DNA of 64,000 bases, taken from the NCBI GenBank assembly GCA_943330745.2, contig CALQIX020000017.1:1-64000 (forward strand), written 5' to 3'. Numbering within the stretch: the stretch's first letter is position 1; each line of letters begins with the position of its first letter. Made by a program: the position numbers and the translations under genes. Below, one piece after another: positions 44,597 through 53,593 of the stretch. The notes beneath the pieces are model-generated. The model ran no database searches. It had not been told where the DNA came from and saw nothing but the letters and a program-made list of their open reading frames with translations. The stretch comes from Lishizhenia tianjinensis (lineage in GTDB: Bacteria > Bacteroidota > Bacteroidia > Flavobacteriales_D > Crocinitomicaceae).

Positions 44597-45973
44597 ATGA
44601 ATAGTAAAACACAGCGAGTTGCCGCTCAATTATTTCTTTTGTGGTGGTTAACCATGCCATTTCAATCCAAAATGGTGGGGATTTCTTTAGGACCTCTTAC
44701 TATTTATCCCAATTTGATTTTATCCTTAATCCTTGCGCCAAGTGTATTTCTTTGTTTTGGAAAAATGCATCGATTTACTAAAATCTTGTTATTCTTTTTA
44801 ATTGGATGGGTTTTGTATGGATGTCTTTTCGGGACTATGGTTGGATGGAATACAGCGTCAATTTTTGATGTTCGAAATTTAATCTTACAGGTGCTTTTTG
44901 CCTTTGTTTTAGTTGGGATGTTCCAATTTTTAGGGAAAGACAAATTCATGAGTCAGGTAAAGATTGGTTTAAAGTCAATGTTACTTGTCTTTTTTGTGGT
45001 AGGATTTATAGAATTTTTAACCGGAATCCATTTTGCTGGGGATAAAACACTTGAGTTAATTACCTTACCGGTTGGGAATAATTTCTATGCCCCCATGTTT
45101 ATTTTTGATAATCAGAATACCTTTTTAACCTATATCATTGGAACGAATTTATTATTGATGGTCCTTGACTCTTCGTGGATAGAAAATAAATTGAAACTAG
45201 GCATGGTTTGGATGGGTATTTTTCTTTTTGCGGTCTATGCTGATTCAAATTTTGCCAAATGGATCGTTTATATAAATTTAGGATTGATCGCAATTCAATA
45301 TTGTGTGGAGCAATTCAATAAAAAAAAGCTTCTCATTGGTGGTTTGTTGATGACAATGCTGCTGCTCACATTTTATCAAAACCCCTTGTTTTATGGTCCT
45401 TTGTTAGAAAATTCGGCTTCATATCGAATCAATACCTTAACCTTCCTTGAATCTGACTCTACTGGATATGCTATAACGCCTGCTCGTGAAAAGCTTAGTA
45501 CTCAAGAACAGAAAAAGGTAATTGGATATATGGATTCACTGCATAAAAATAACCCGGAAAAATCGGTGAATGTGCGAAAACAAATGATTTTGTTGGGGGC
45601 TCAATTAATCAAAGAGAAGCCATTCACAGGTGCAGGTCCGGGAGGATATGCAACTGCATCTGTAGTTAAAAACAAGGAATTTAATATGGGTACTCAACGA
45701 TCTCCGCACAATTTCCCCCTCGAGATTATTAGTCAATATGGCTTAATTGGATGGATTTATTTTGGATTTCTTGGATTTGTTTGCATTTCCCTTGTTCGCA
45801 CAAGTAACTCTTTTTTCAGTTTCGAAAATAGTTATTTTTACGTAGTGTTGTGTAGCTTGTTTTTTATCTGGATGATGCCTTCCTCGTTTTTATTACTTGA
45901 GATTCATCGACTCATTTTACCTCTTTTTTTATTGGTACTTCTTGTACGAAAAATTGAATTGAACAATGGGTAG
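44597..45973 (+). CDS. O-antigen ligase/polymerase family membrane protein (first copy)
   Basis: A polytopic membrane protein of ~458 residues. I start at the ATG at 44597 (MNSKTQRVAAQLFLLWWLTM), 19 bp after the glycosyltransferase stop; the open frame from 44507 overlaps that gene. About ten to twelve helices surround a large periplasmic loop (~275-375) that holds KPFTGAGPGGYATASV and QRSPHNFPLEIISQYGLIGW. The latter contains the H-N-x-x-L/P-E motif typical of Wzy polymerases and WaaL ligases. It would either polymerise repeat units or ligate the finished glycan to its carrier. The following gene overlaps by 8 bp. Confidence 0.8.
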   Translation: MNSKTQRVAAQLFLLWWLTMPFQSKMVGISLGPLTIYPNLILSLILAPSVFLCFGKMHRFTKILLFFLIGWVLYGCLFGTMVGWNTASIFDVRNLILQVLFAFVLVGMFQFLGKDKFMSQVKIGLKSMLLVFFVVGFIEFLTGIHFAGDKTLELITLPVGNNFYAPMFIFDNQNTFLTYIIGTNLLLMVLDSSWIENKLKLGMVWMGIFLFAVYADSNFAKWIVYINLGLIAIQYCVEQFNKKKLLIGGLLMTMLLLTFYQNPLFYGPLLENSASYRINTLTFLESDSTGYAITPAREKLSTQEQKKVIGYMDSLHKNNPEKSVNVRKQMILLGAQLIKEKPFTGAGPGGYATASVVKNKEFNMGTQRSPHNFPLEIISQYGLIGWIYFGFLGFVCISLVRTSNSFFSFENSYFYVVLCSLFFIWMMPSSFLLLEIHRLILPLFLLVLLVRKIELNNG

Positions 45974-46886
45974 AAAAACGATTTTAATTACCGGATTACC
46001 CATTTTTGCAAAAAAAATGAGGGATGATTTAGCTTCTTTTGATTCGGGAAATCGCTATGTTGTATTGAATACCTATTATTCAAAATGGGATAAAATTCGT
46101 TTTCTCTGTTGGTTGCCTTTTGCCTCGTTAGTGATTTCCTTTAATGGAGTTTCCGATAGAAGTCAATCGTTGGATTGGGTTGTCCGATTGCGTAAAAAAT
46201 TAATCCTACAATGGATGGGAACGGATGCATTGTTAGCTATGGAAAGACAAAAGAAGGGAATCATTTTTCGTAAATACATTGATTATGCTACCCATTTTGT
46301 GGATTCACCTTGGCAACAAGAAGAAGTTAAAAGTTTAGGGGTTGATATTCACGTTGTTCCTTTTAAATATGGACGTGAAATTGATCCAGTGAAAAAATAC
46401 CAATCCATTCATGTTTTGACCTATGTAGCAAACAGTCGTAAGGTGTTTTATGGCTGGGAATCTATTAAAGTAGCGGCACAAGCCTTTCCTGAAATAGAAT
46501 TTAGAGTAGTTGGAATGGAAACTGATGAAGCTACCTTTCCTAGTAATATTAGGTTAATGGGGTGGTTGGATGCACAGAACATGGCGGAAGAGTTGAGAAA
46601 TGCTCCCATTTTTCTTCGCATGACAGAGCATGACGGATTTTCAGTTTCGGTAATTGAAGCTTTATCTGTGGGTGCTGAAGTTGTTTGGACACATCCTTCT
46701 GAATGTATTCATTATGTTCGGAATGATGAGGAAATGAACCATAAATTAGCTGAGGTATTTAAACTCATTGAAGCTCGAAATGGTATACCGAATAAAGAAA
46801 CGATTGAGTTTTGTAATAAAACGTATAATCGTCACCATTTGATGGTTATTTATTTAGATGAGTTACAGAAAATTATAACGGCATGA
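45966..46886 (+). CDS. Glycosyltransferase-like protein
   Basis: A 306-residue cytosolic protein. The N-terminal half (TILITGLPIFAKKMRDDLAS, RKKLILQWMGTDALLAME) and the C-terminal half (FRVVGMETDEATFPSNIRLMGWLDAQNMAEELRNA, then MTEHDGFSVSVIEALSVGAEVVWTH) resemble GT-B glycosyltransferases. The second stretch carries the family-4-like E-H-D-G-F-x-x-x-x-x-E-A motif that contacts the sugar nucleotide. It is shorter than most GT4 enzymes. It overlaps the membrane protein gene upstream by 8 bp and the following remnant by 4 bp, so it belongs to the same transcript. Confidence 0.75.
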   Translation: MGRKTILITGLPIFAKKMRDDLASFDSGNRYVVLNTYYSKWDKIRFLCWLPFASLVISFNGVSDRSQSLDWVVRLRKKLILQWMGTDALLAMERQKKGIIFRKYIDYATHFVDSPWQQEEVKSLGVDIHVVPFKYGREIDPVKKYQSIHVLTYVANSRKVFYGWESIKVAAQAFPEIEFRVVGMETDEATFPSNIRLMGWLDAQNMAEELRNAPIFLRMTEHDGFSVSVIEALSVGAEVVWTHPSECIHYVRNDEEMNHKLAEVFKLIEARNGIPNKETIEFCNKTYNRHHLMVIYLDELQKIITA

Positions 46887-47179
46887 AAATTTGTTATTTC
46901 GCAGACGGACAAAGCATTCATACTCAAAAATGGTGTACACATTTCGCCAAGTTAGGACATGAGGTTCATTTACTGACCTTTCGTGATTGTCGAATTGATA
47001 ACGTACATGTTCATTTTTTAAATGTTGGATCCATAGCTTCTGCAGGTGGAAATTGGAGAACCCTTTTATGCTTTATTCTGATTGCCGTAATGTCAAGTAT
47101 TTCAATGTATTTCTTTCCTTTTTACTTATTTTTATCGATTGGATTATTTACAGAAAATACTATTCGCAAATCGAATTGA
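46883..47179 (+). pseudogene. 5' remnant of a GT4-type glycosyltransferase
   Basis: The open frame encodes 98 residues. The first ~60 (MKICYFADGQSIHTQKWCTH, LGHEVHLLTFRDCRID, VHFLNVGSIASAGGNW) are the unmistakable start of a ~370-residue GT4 enzyme and resemble the intact gene at 48426-49541 (IVYLADVNSAHTQKW). After ~residue 60 the sequence turns into a hydrophobic string with no family likeness, because it is then reading another gene's DNA out of frame. The homologous part ends near 47060. The rest of the enzyme, including the donor-binding half, is missing. It is the left side of a recombination junction. Confidence 0.8.
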
Positions 47180-47214
47180 AAAAAATTAACGAAAGAGATG
47201 ATTTCAGAAAATAA
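47062..47214 (+). pseudogene. 3' fragment of a different gene, fused to the glycosyltransferase remnant
   Basis: In the frame ending at the TAA at 47212-47214, the DNA encodes a coherent protein tail: PFMLYSDCRNVKYFNVFLS, then a hydrophobic FLLIFIDWIIYRKYYSQIEL and a charged end KKINERDDFRK. This reads like the membrane-anchored C-terminus of a polysaccharide-locus enzyme; I cannot name it. The next gene starts at 47198 inside its last codons, which is normal operon overlap. So this tail and the next gene probably arrived together, and the junction lies near 47060. Confidence 0.6.
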
Positions 47215-48433
47215 AAAACATATTGTTTTTATTACAGCTTGGTTTTATCCAGTAAACAAAGTGGCCTCATTTCGTATCAACGCTTTTGCAAAATATTTGG
47301 ATAAACACAAATTTGATGTTTCTGTTATTTCTTATAATGATGATAATTTAATTCAATCTGAAACTATTTTTGATCGAATTCAAGTGTACAGAGAAAAAGG
47401 TACTAGTTTATTTCAAGTTAGGCGTCAGAAAGTAGGAGAAAATTGGTTTGTCCATAATTTGAAATCCCTTAATAACAAAATTGTATTATATTTTTCCAAA
47501 GAAGATTACCCTGGTTGGTCATATTCTGTGCTCAAACGATTAATTGCCATTAACAACAAACAAAAGATCGATTGTATAATTTCATCATTCGCACCTGTAG
47601 ATTCTCATGTTGCCGCTTATCAATTTAAAAGGTTTAATCCTAATGTAAAATGGATTGCTGATATGCGTGACGAAATGAGTGAAAACTCTTATTTTTCGAA
47701 TAAAACAAAGGCTAAATTGTTGGGATGGGAAAAAAAAATGGATATACATCTAAATGCAGTAGTTTCTGTAAGTAAACCTATTTTAAATAGTTTTAAAAAT
47801 TCTTTTTTCAATTCGAGTATTGTTTACAGTGAAATCCGCAATGGATATGATCATAATCATAAACCAAAAGAAAATTTCAATAAAAAATTTACACTTTTGT
47901 TTGCTGGAACTTTTTATGATCAGATAAAACCTGATTTTTTTTTCAAAGCCTTGATTAATTTAGAAAATCAAAAAAAACTTGGAGATTTCTGGGAGTTCAT
48001 ATTACTAGGAACACATGAGAATTTTTCAAAACCAAATTCGTTAAAATATCATTTAAAAATACTTCCACCGGTAAATTATGATGAAGCTATTAATCAAATA
48101 TTTGCGGCTGACTGTAATGTTTTAATTCTTCCTTCAAATAGACCAAAAGGTGTTTATTCAGGAAAATTATTTGACTACATCTCTGCAGGAAAACCTATAA
48201 TTGCATTAGGAGACAAAGAGGATGTAGCGGCAAATTTAATAAATGATTTAGGAATTGGCGTAGTAGTTGACTTTTATAACCTTGAGGACATTGAAAAAGG
48301 AATATTATACATGTATAATTTATGGTCTAAAAAAATTAGTTTAAATTTAGATCCTCTAAAAATAGAAGCTTTACATCGAAAAAATCAGACTTTGGAATTG
48401 GAAAATTTAATTGAAAAACTTTGCAATGGCTAA
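47198..48433 (+). CDS. Glycosyltransferase, GT-B fold (cassette copy)
   Basis: A 411-residue homologue of the enzyme at 43366-44577. Matching features are VFITAWFYPVNKVASFRINAF at the start, SLNNKIVLYFSKEDYPGWS, ADMRDEMSENS, LLFAGTFYDQIKPDFFFKAL and YSGKLFDYISAGKPIIALGD near the donor site. Base use is noticeably more AT-rich than in the resident copy, with many A and T runs. Its start lies inside the tail fragment that ends at 47214, and the next gene overlaps its end by 8 bp from the ATG at 48426. The acceptor and sugar are unknown. Confidence 0.85.
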   Translation: MISENKKHIVFITAWFYPVNKVASFRINAFAKYLDKHKFDVSVISYNDDNLIQSETIFDRIQVYREKGTSLFQVRRQKVGENWFVHNLKSLNNKIVLYFSKEDYPGWSYSVLKRLIAINNKQKIDCIISSFAPVDSHVAAYQFKRFNPNVKWIADMRDEMSENSYFSNKTKAKLLGWEKKMDIHLNAVVSVSKPILNSFKNSFFNSSIVYSEIRNGYDHNHKPKENFNKKFTLLFAGTFYDQIKPDFFFKALINLENQKKLGDFWEFILLGTHENFSKPNSLKYHLKILPPVNYDEAINQIFAADCNVLILPSNRPKGVYSGKLFDYISAGKPIIALGDKEDVAANLINDLGIGVVVDFYNLEDIEKGILYMYNLWSKKISLNLDPLKIEALHRKNQTLELENLIEKLCNG

Positions 48434-49541
48434 AATAGTTTACCTAGCGGATGTCAATTCAGCTCACACTCAAAAGTGGGTAAAAGGAGCCTTAAAACAG
48501 AACTTTCAAGTTTCCATTTTTAGTTTAAGTGCGGTTGAATCTTTATGGATGAATGAATTAAAAGACGTGAAAATATTTAGTTATAATCAACGTAATGAAG
48601 TTGCAAATGCCTCACAATTAACTAAATTAAGTTATTTAAAATCTTTAAAAGCCTTAAAAAATTTTATAAACCAGGAAAATCCTGATGTAATTCATGCTCA
48701 TTATGCATCTAGTTATGGATTTATGGGAGCATTATCAGGATTTCATCCATACTTCCTTTCCGTTTGGGGTAGTGATGTTTATGAATTTCCAAAAAAATCG
48801 TTTGTTCATAGAGAAATATTTAAATGGAATTTATATCAAGCTGATTGTATTTTATCAACCAGTAATAGTATGGCAAAAGAAACCGCTAAATACACAAATA
48901 AAAAAATAGAAGTTACTCCCTTTGGGGTTGACATTGAAATGTATAAACCGAACGTTCAAAATAGTGATTATTTTACAATTGGTACTGTAAAATCATTAGA
49001 AAAGAAATACGGAATCGACGATTTAATAGAAACTTTTTCTTTGCTACTTGAAGAAAAATTCGAAAAACCTTTGCGCCTACTAATTGTTGGAGATGGCACC
49101 GAAAGAAAAAGATTAGAGGACATAGTCTTGGAGAAAAAAATAACAGATAAAGTAATTTTCACAGGAAAGGTCAAACAAGATGAAGTTGCTTCCTTTCATC
49201 AGCAATTAGATATATTTGTTGCACTTTCAGTTGATGATAGCGAAAGTTTTGGAGTTTCAACTGTTGAAGCAATGTCGTGTTCTATTCCTGTGGTTGTATC
49301 AGATGTTTCCGGATTCAAAGAGGTGGTAGTGAATAACGAGACTGGGTTTATTGTACAAAAAAAAAATCCTCAACTTGCATTTAAAGCAATAAAAAAGTTA
49401 TTGTTAAATAATGATTTGAGGAAACAAATTGGAGAAAACGCAAGAAGACATGTAACAAACGAATACGATTGGAAAAAAAATTTTTCAAATGTAGTAGTTT
49501 TATATAAGAAATTTATTTCTGGCTTGGTAATAGAATCCTGA
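48426..49541 (+). CDS. Glycosyltransferase family 4 protein (cassette copy)
   Basis: A GT4-type enzyme of ~371 residues starting at the ATG at 48426 (MAKIVYLADVNSAHTQKWVK); the frame from a TTG at 48411 only adds MKNFA. The acceptor half has NPDVIHAHYASSYGFMGALSG and FLSVWGSDVYEFP. The donor half has VTPFGVDIEMYKP, LLIVGDGTERKRLEDIV, VIFTGKV and VDDSESFGVSTVEAMSCSIPVVVSDVSGFKEVV, the E-S-F-G-x-x-x-x-E-A core of GT4 retaining enzymes. It is the intact homologue of the broken gene at 46883. A 78-bp gap without a gene follows. Confidence 0.88.
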   Translation: MAKIVYLADVNSAHTQKWVKGALKQNFQVSIFSLSAVESLWMNELKDVKIFSYNQRNEVANASQLTKLSYLKSLKALKNFINQENPDVIHAHYASSYGFMGALSGFHPYFLSVWGSDVYEFPKKSFVHREIFKWNLYQADCILSTSNSMAKETAKYTNKKIEVTPFGVDIEMYKPNVQNSDYFTIGTVKSLEKKYGIDDLIETFSLLLEEKFEKPLRLLIVGDGTERKRLEDIVLEKKITDKVIFTGKVKQDEVASFHQQLDIFVALSVDDSESFGVSTVEAMSCSIPVVVSDVSGFKEVVVNNETGFIVQKKNPQLAFKAIKKLLLNNDLRKQIGENARRHVTNEYDWKKNFSNVVVLYKKFISGLVIES

Positions 49542-49619
49542 ATTCAATTTATTTTTCATTAAGTGCTGATAAATAGTAATAATGTATTCTACTATCTTTA
49601 AATTTAATATGTTAACAAA

Positions 49620-50876
49620 ATGAATGTCAAATCTAAATTTTCATTTAATATTCATTCTCTTTTTAATTTGGTTTCATTGTCAGATGTAGGTCTTGCTTGG
49701 ATCTTGTTTTTCTCTATTTTCTATCAAAAACTCGCACCAATAGGCTTTGGTTTAATGCTCATATCATTGTTTACAACGAAAAAAAAAGTTTCGGTAAACG
49801 ATGCTTTGTTATTCGTAAAAAAAGGCCCAGCACTTTGGTTTATCGCCTATTATTTAACTCTACTTGTTGCAATGTTGTGGACAAATAATATTGGATTTGG
49901 ATTAAGTAAATTAGAAAACAAATTGACATTCCTTATTTTTCCATTTTTAATTGTATTTAGCGTCATTACGATAACAATAAGACAGGTTGTATTAATACTC
50001 TTTAGTGCAATTTTATTAGCATTAATAATATCAAATATACTGGGCTATCAATATGTTTCGGGAGTTGGTGCAAGTATAGATTGGAATCTTTTTGAACAAA
50101 TAAGTAATGCCAAAACATTTAGTTGGAATATGCATAGGTCATATTTTTCATGCTATTGTAATATTTTAATAATTTTCTTTTTAAATAGCCTGATTATTAA
50201 AGAAATAAAAAGTCGTTTTCGTTTAATCTCAATTTTTGGAATTTTAGTTTGTTCAGTAGGTGTAATTCAATCTTTGTCAAAAATAAATATCATATTACTA
50301 ATTTTAATTTTTTTAATTTACTTCGTTTATTTTGTAGTCAAAAGATTAAATTATTTAGAAATAATTTTATTTTCATCACTCTTTGCGCTAGGCGTGTTTT
50401 TCATATCAAATAATAAGGCGATTACATATCGGTTTAATGAAATAAAACAATCTACTAATGATATTAAATTACAAAATAATAACGGTTTAGAAAGTTCAAA
50501 AGTAAGATTAATTATGTGGAATACCTCTTGGTATTTATGGCGAAATAATATCATAATTGGAACAGGAACAGGTGATTACAATGATGAATTAAAAATTCAA
50601 AATATAAAAAATGGCAACATAGGGGTGGCAAGAGTTGAACTTAATTCACATAATCAATTTTTAAATACTGGAGTCCAATTGGGTCTACTTGGTTTTGTTA
50701 TTTTAGCGATGATTTTTTGCTCATCTTTTTTAATCTATCCAAAAAGTTTGTGGCATATATCAGTGTTAATGGTGTTTTTGGTTAATTTTTTAGTGGAATC
50801 TTTTTTAGAAACCCAATCAGGTATTGTGTTGTTTTGTGTTTTACTAATTTTGTTTTACTCACCACAAAGAGAATAG
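49620..50876 (+). CDS. O-antigen ligase/polymerase family membrane protein (cassette copy)
   Basis: A 418-residue polytopic protein with about ten to twelve helices. A periplasmic loop between ~255 and 355 contains WRNNIIIGTGTGDYNDELK and VELNSHNQFLNTGVQLGLLGF. The S-H-N-Q-F/Y-L segment followed by a G-L-L-G-F helix is typical of Wzy/WaaL proteins. It is the second such protein in the locus, so one may be a polymerase and the other a ligase, or one may be redundant. The coding DNA is very AT-rich, like its two upstream neighbours. It ends 19 bp before the next gene's preferred start, and composition changes back there. Confidence 0.82.
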   Translation: MNVKSKFSFNIHSLFNLVSLSDVGLAWILFFSIFYQKLAPIGFGLMLISLFTTKKKVSVNDALLFVKKGPALWFIAYYLTLLVAMLWTNNIGFGLSKLENKLTFLIFPFLIVFSVITITIRQVVLILFSAILLALIISNILGYQYVSGVGASIDWNLFEQISNAKTFSWNMHRSYFSCYCNILIIFFLNSLIIKEIKSRFRLISIFGILVCSVGVIQSLSKINIILLILIFLIYFVYFVVKRLNYLEIILFSSLFALGVFFISNNKAITYRFNEIKQSTNDIKLQNNNGLESSKVRLIMWNTSWYLWRNNIIIGTGTGDYNDELKIQNIKNGNIGVARVELNSHNQFLNTGVQLGLLGFVILAMIFCSSFLIYPKSLWHISVLMVFLVNFLVESFLETQSGIVLFCVLLILFYSPQRE

Positions 50877-50895
50877 AAATTATTAAATGATTCAA

Positions 50896-52119
50896 ATGCG
50901 TATACTTTTTCTAACTCAATATTATCCACCTGAAATTGGCGCGCCCCAAAACCGCTTGCATGAGTTGGCCGTTCGTTTGAAAAAGAATGGGGTAGAGGTT
51001 GAAATTTTGACGGCGCTTCCGAATTATCCCAAAATGGAGGTGATGACGGAATATAGAAAAGGTAAAAATCGATTTGAATTAATTGATGAAATACCCGTTC
51101 ATCGATCTTGGATCTATGTTTCACATTCTAAGGGTATTATTGCCCGTCTTCTCAATTATTTCAGTTTTGTCTGGTCAAGTTACTGGAAGGGAAGACTATT
51201 GGGGAGGTATGATTTTATCATGGTTGAAAGTCCTCCGTTGTTTTTAGGGTATTCGGCAATTGCCTTGGCAAAAAAGATGAAAGCAAAGCTTATCTTTAAT
51301 GTCTCTGATTTATGGCCTGAAAGTGCTGAAAAGTTAGGAATTGTAACAAATAAAAGATTATTGAATTTGGCCTATCGATTGGAAGCGAAATGTTACAATT
51401 TTGCCACGTTGATTACCGGACAAACGGAAGGTATCGTATCGGATATTCAAACCCGGTTCCCATCAAGAAATGTGTATTGGTTGGCTAATGGGGTGGATAT
51501 TGATTTTTATAACCCTGAGCACATGGATGCCGGCGATTTCCGCTCCAAAAATGGATTTAAAAACGATGATTTATTGTTTTTTTACGGAGGAATTCTAGGG
51601 TATGCTCAAGGCTTGGAGGTTATTTTACATGCGGCCGCCACGTTGCAAGATCTGAAAAATGTTCATTTCATTATACAAGGTGCGGGACCTGAGAAAGAAA
51701 AATTAATAACTCTAACCAAGGAATTAGGACTTAAGAATGTTCTTTTTTTGTCGCCCGTATCTAAGTCGGAAATGCCGGCTGTGGTGAAGTCAATCGATGT
51801 GGCTTTGGTGCCCTTAAAAAATCTGCCTTTGTTTCAGGGTGCAATTCCATCCAAAGTTTTTGAAGCCTTGGCAATGGAAAAACCGTTGTTATTGGGGGTT
51901 GATGGCGAGGCGCGAAATCATTTTATAACGAAAGCTCAAGCGGGGCTGTATTTTGAGCCAGAAAATGCTGTAGATTTGGCAAAACAAGTTCGGTTATTGT
52001 CAGAAAACCCTGAACAGATCATCCAAATGGGGAAGAATGCTCGGAAATACGTGGGTGAGTTTTTTAATCGGGATGTAATTGCCAAAGCTTTCCTTACTCT
52101 ATTAATAAACCATGAGTAA
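50896..52119 (+). CDS. Glycosyltransferase family 4 protein (WbuB-like)
   Basis: A GT4 enzyme of ~407 residues from the ATG at 50896 (MRILFLTQYYPPEIGAPQNR); an ATG at 50887 adds three residues. The start is the hallmark of the WbuB/L-FucNAc-transferase-like group: QYYPPEIGAPQNRLHELA and LTALPNYPKMEV. Later pieces are NVSDLWPESAEKLGI, YWLANGVDIDFYNP, FFYGGILGYAQGLEVILHAA and VPLKNLPLFQGAIPSKVFEALAMEKPLLLG, the donor-binding end. GC content is visibly higher than in the preceding cassette genes. Several related enzymes use UDP-linked amino sugars, but the sugar here is not determined. Confidence 0.88.
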   Translation: MRILFLTQYYPPEIGAPQNRLHELAVRLKKNGVEVEILTALPNYPKMEVMTEYRKGKNRFELIDEIPVHRSWIYVSHSKGIIARLLNYFSFVWSSYWKGRLLGRYDFIMVESPPLFLGYSAIALAKKMKAKLIFNVSDLWPESAEKLGIVTNKRLLNLAYRLEAKCYNFATLITGQTEGIVSDIQTRFPSRNVYWLANGVDIDFYNPEHMDAGDFRSKNGFKNDDLLFFYGGILGYAQGLEVILHAAATLQDLKNVHFIIQGAGPEKEKLITLTKELGLKNVLFLSPVSKSEMPAVVKSIDVALVPLKNLPLFQGAIPSKVFEALAMEKPLLLGVDGEARNHFITKAQAGLYFEPENAVDLAKQVRLLSENPEQIIQMGKNARKYVGEFFNRDVIAKAFLTLLINHE

Positions 52120-52189
52120 ATAGCAGAAATGAATCAAAGCATACCGAACAAAATAAATTTGATAATTGTTCTTTTTTAAATTTCGTAAA

Positions 52190-53590
52190 ATGCATAGATT
52201 TTATTTAGTTCTCACTTTTTTTATTTTAAGTTTCAATTATTTCAGTCAAACAACCTTTTCTGGAGGGATTTATCAAAATGCGACATGGTCATTGAGTGGC
52301 AGTCCATACATAATAAATGGTCCTGTGGTGGTATTTCCGGGTGTCACATTGAACATAGAACCGGGTGTTGAAATACAGATCAATAATCTAACGAATAACA
52401 ATATTTACATTGAAACGAGAGGAACCATTAACTGCGTTGGAACGGATGCTCTCCCCATCAAAATCTACCCTTTGTATGACACGACAAATAATGTAGCTTG
52501 GCAAGGTTTTGTCTGCACCAGTTCCCAAGGAGGGGTATTAAATGCAGATCGTTTCCAGATTTCCAATGCTTATTTCCCATTTTCTTATGAAACGCCATTG
52601 TCAAATTATCAATATACTAATTGCACGTTCAACCGATGTTTTCAAGCGGTAACCGTTGGGAATGCAGTCAATTTATCGAATTGTCAGTTTATTGACAATG
52701 AGGTTGGAGTTTATGGTTGGTCTTACTTTACGATTGATAACTGCTTGTTCAAAGACAATACTACTTCCATACAGGCTTACAGCACGGCTCTAACATTGAC
52801 CAATAGTAGTTTTGTGGACAATCAAATAGGTTTGAGCTTTTCATCCAATGTTTTTGATTCAATTTATATTGCTGACTGCCAATTCCTGAATAATGAATTG
52901 GCGATTAATTCTCCCAATAACGGAAAGATAGAAAACTGCTTGTTTAATGACAACACAACGGCTATTCAATATGCCTATAATTGTGAAATCGTAAATAATG
53001 AATTTTTCTACAATGAATTGGCTCTGGAAGCGTCGGTTAATGCAACTATTCACAACAATCAAATCAATAATAACTTTGGAGGACTTCTCATTTCTGGTGT
53101 TACCAATCAGCAAGACAGTCCTCAAATTTATAACAACGAAATTTGTGGAAATATCAATTATGCAGTGAATAACAATACCAATATGAATTATTCTTTGCTT
53201 AGCAATTGCTTCTGCGGTTTGGATTCCACTGAAATAGAACAAATGATAATAGATGGCTACGATGACATCACAAAAGGATTGATCAATTATCAAGTGTATG
53301 ATAGCAGTTGTACAACGATTTTAAATACAGTACTAAAATTCAATGCAAATACAGCAGTTTTAAGTGAGTCAAATAGTGATTTTTCTATCATAAATCCAGT
53401 TGGGAACATGTTGGTATGCACCAGTACAAATCCCATTTTCAATATTGAAATCGTTGACCTTTGTGGAAGGAAATACGCTTTTACCGCCGAATCCGATAAT
53501 CACTTCGATGTAAGTAAATTGACATCTGGTTATTATTTTATTAAGGTATTGAATAATCAATCAACGAATAAATCATTTATAAAATTATAA
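52190..53590 (+). CDS. Secreted right-handed beta-helix protein with T9SS type A sorting domain (first of a pair)
   Basis: A protein of ~466 residues. I start at the ATG at 52190 (MHRFYLVLTFFILSFNYFSQ, a signal peptide), not the TTG at 52166. Residues ~20-340 form a parallel beta-helix rich in Asn and N-C-x-F steps (TNCTFNRCFQAV, SNCQFIDNEVGVYG, DNCLFKDNTTSI, ENCLFNDNTTAI). A conserved block follows: NCFCGLDSTEIEQMIIDGYD, DITKGLINYQVYDSSC. The last ~75 residues fit a type A sorting domain (VELNQSTNKSFIKL-like end, VSKLTSGYYFIKVLNNQS). It is expected to be exported and perhaps bind a polysaccharide. It lies 3 bp before its paralogue. Confidence 0.82.
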   Translation: MHRFYLVLTFFILSFNYFSQTTFSGGIYQNATWSLSGSPYIINGPVVVFPGVTLNIEPGVEIQINNLTNNNIYIETRGTINCVGTDALPIKIYPLYDTTNNVAWQGFVCTSSQGGVLNADRFQISNAYFPFSYETPLSNYQYTNCTFNRCFQAVTVGNAVNLSNCQFIDNEVGVYGWSYFTIDNCLFKDNTTSIQAYSTALTLTNSSFVDNQIGLSFSSNVFDSIYIADCQFLNNELAINSPNNGKIENCLFNDNTTAIQYAYNCEIVNNEFFYNELALEASVNATIHNNQINNNFGGLLISGVTNQQDSPQIYNNEICGNINYAVNNNTNMNYSLLSNCFCGLDSTEIEQMIIDGYDDITKGLINYQVYDSSCTTILNTVLKFNANTAVLSESNSDFSIINPVGNMLVCTSTNPIFNIEIVDLCGRKYAFTAESDNHFDVSKLTSGYYFIKVLNNQSTNKSFIKL

Positions 53591-53593
53591 AAA

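Noticed and set aside
42105-52119. Prophage or integrative element carrying the polysaccharide genes
   Set aside because: No integrase, transposase, phage structural gene or terminal repeat is seen; the signs point to homologous cassette replacement instead.
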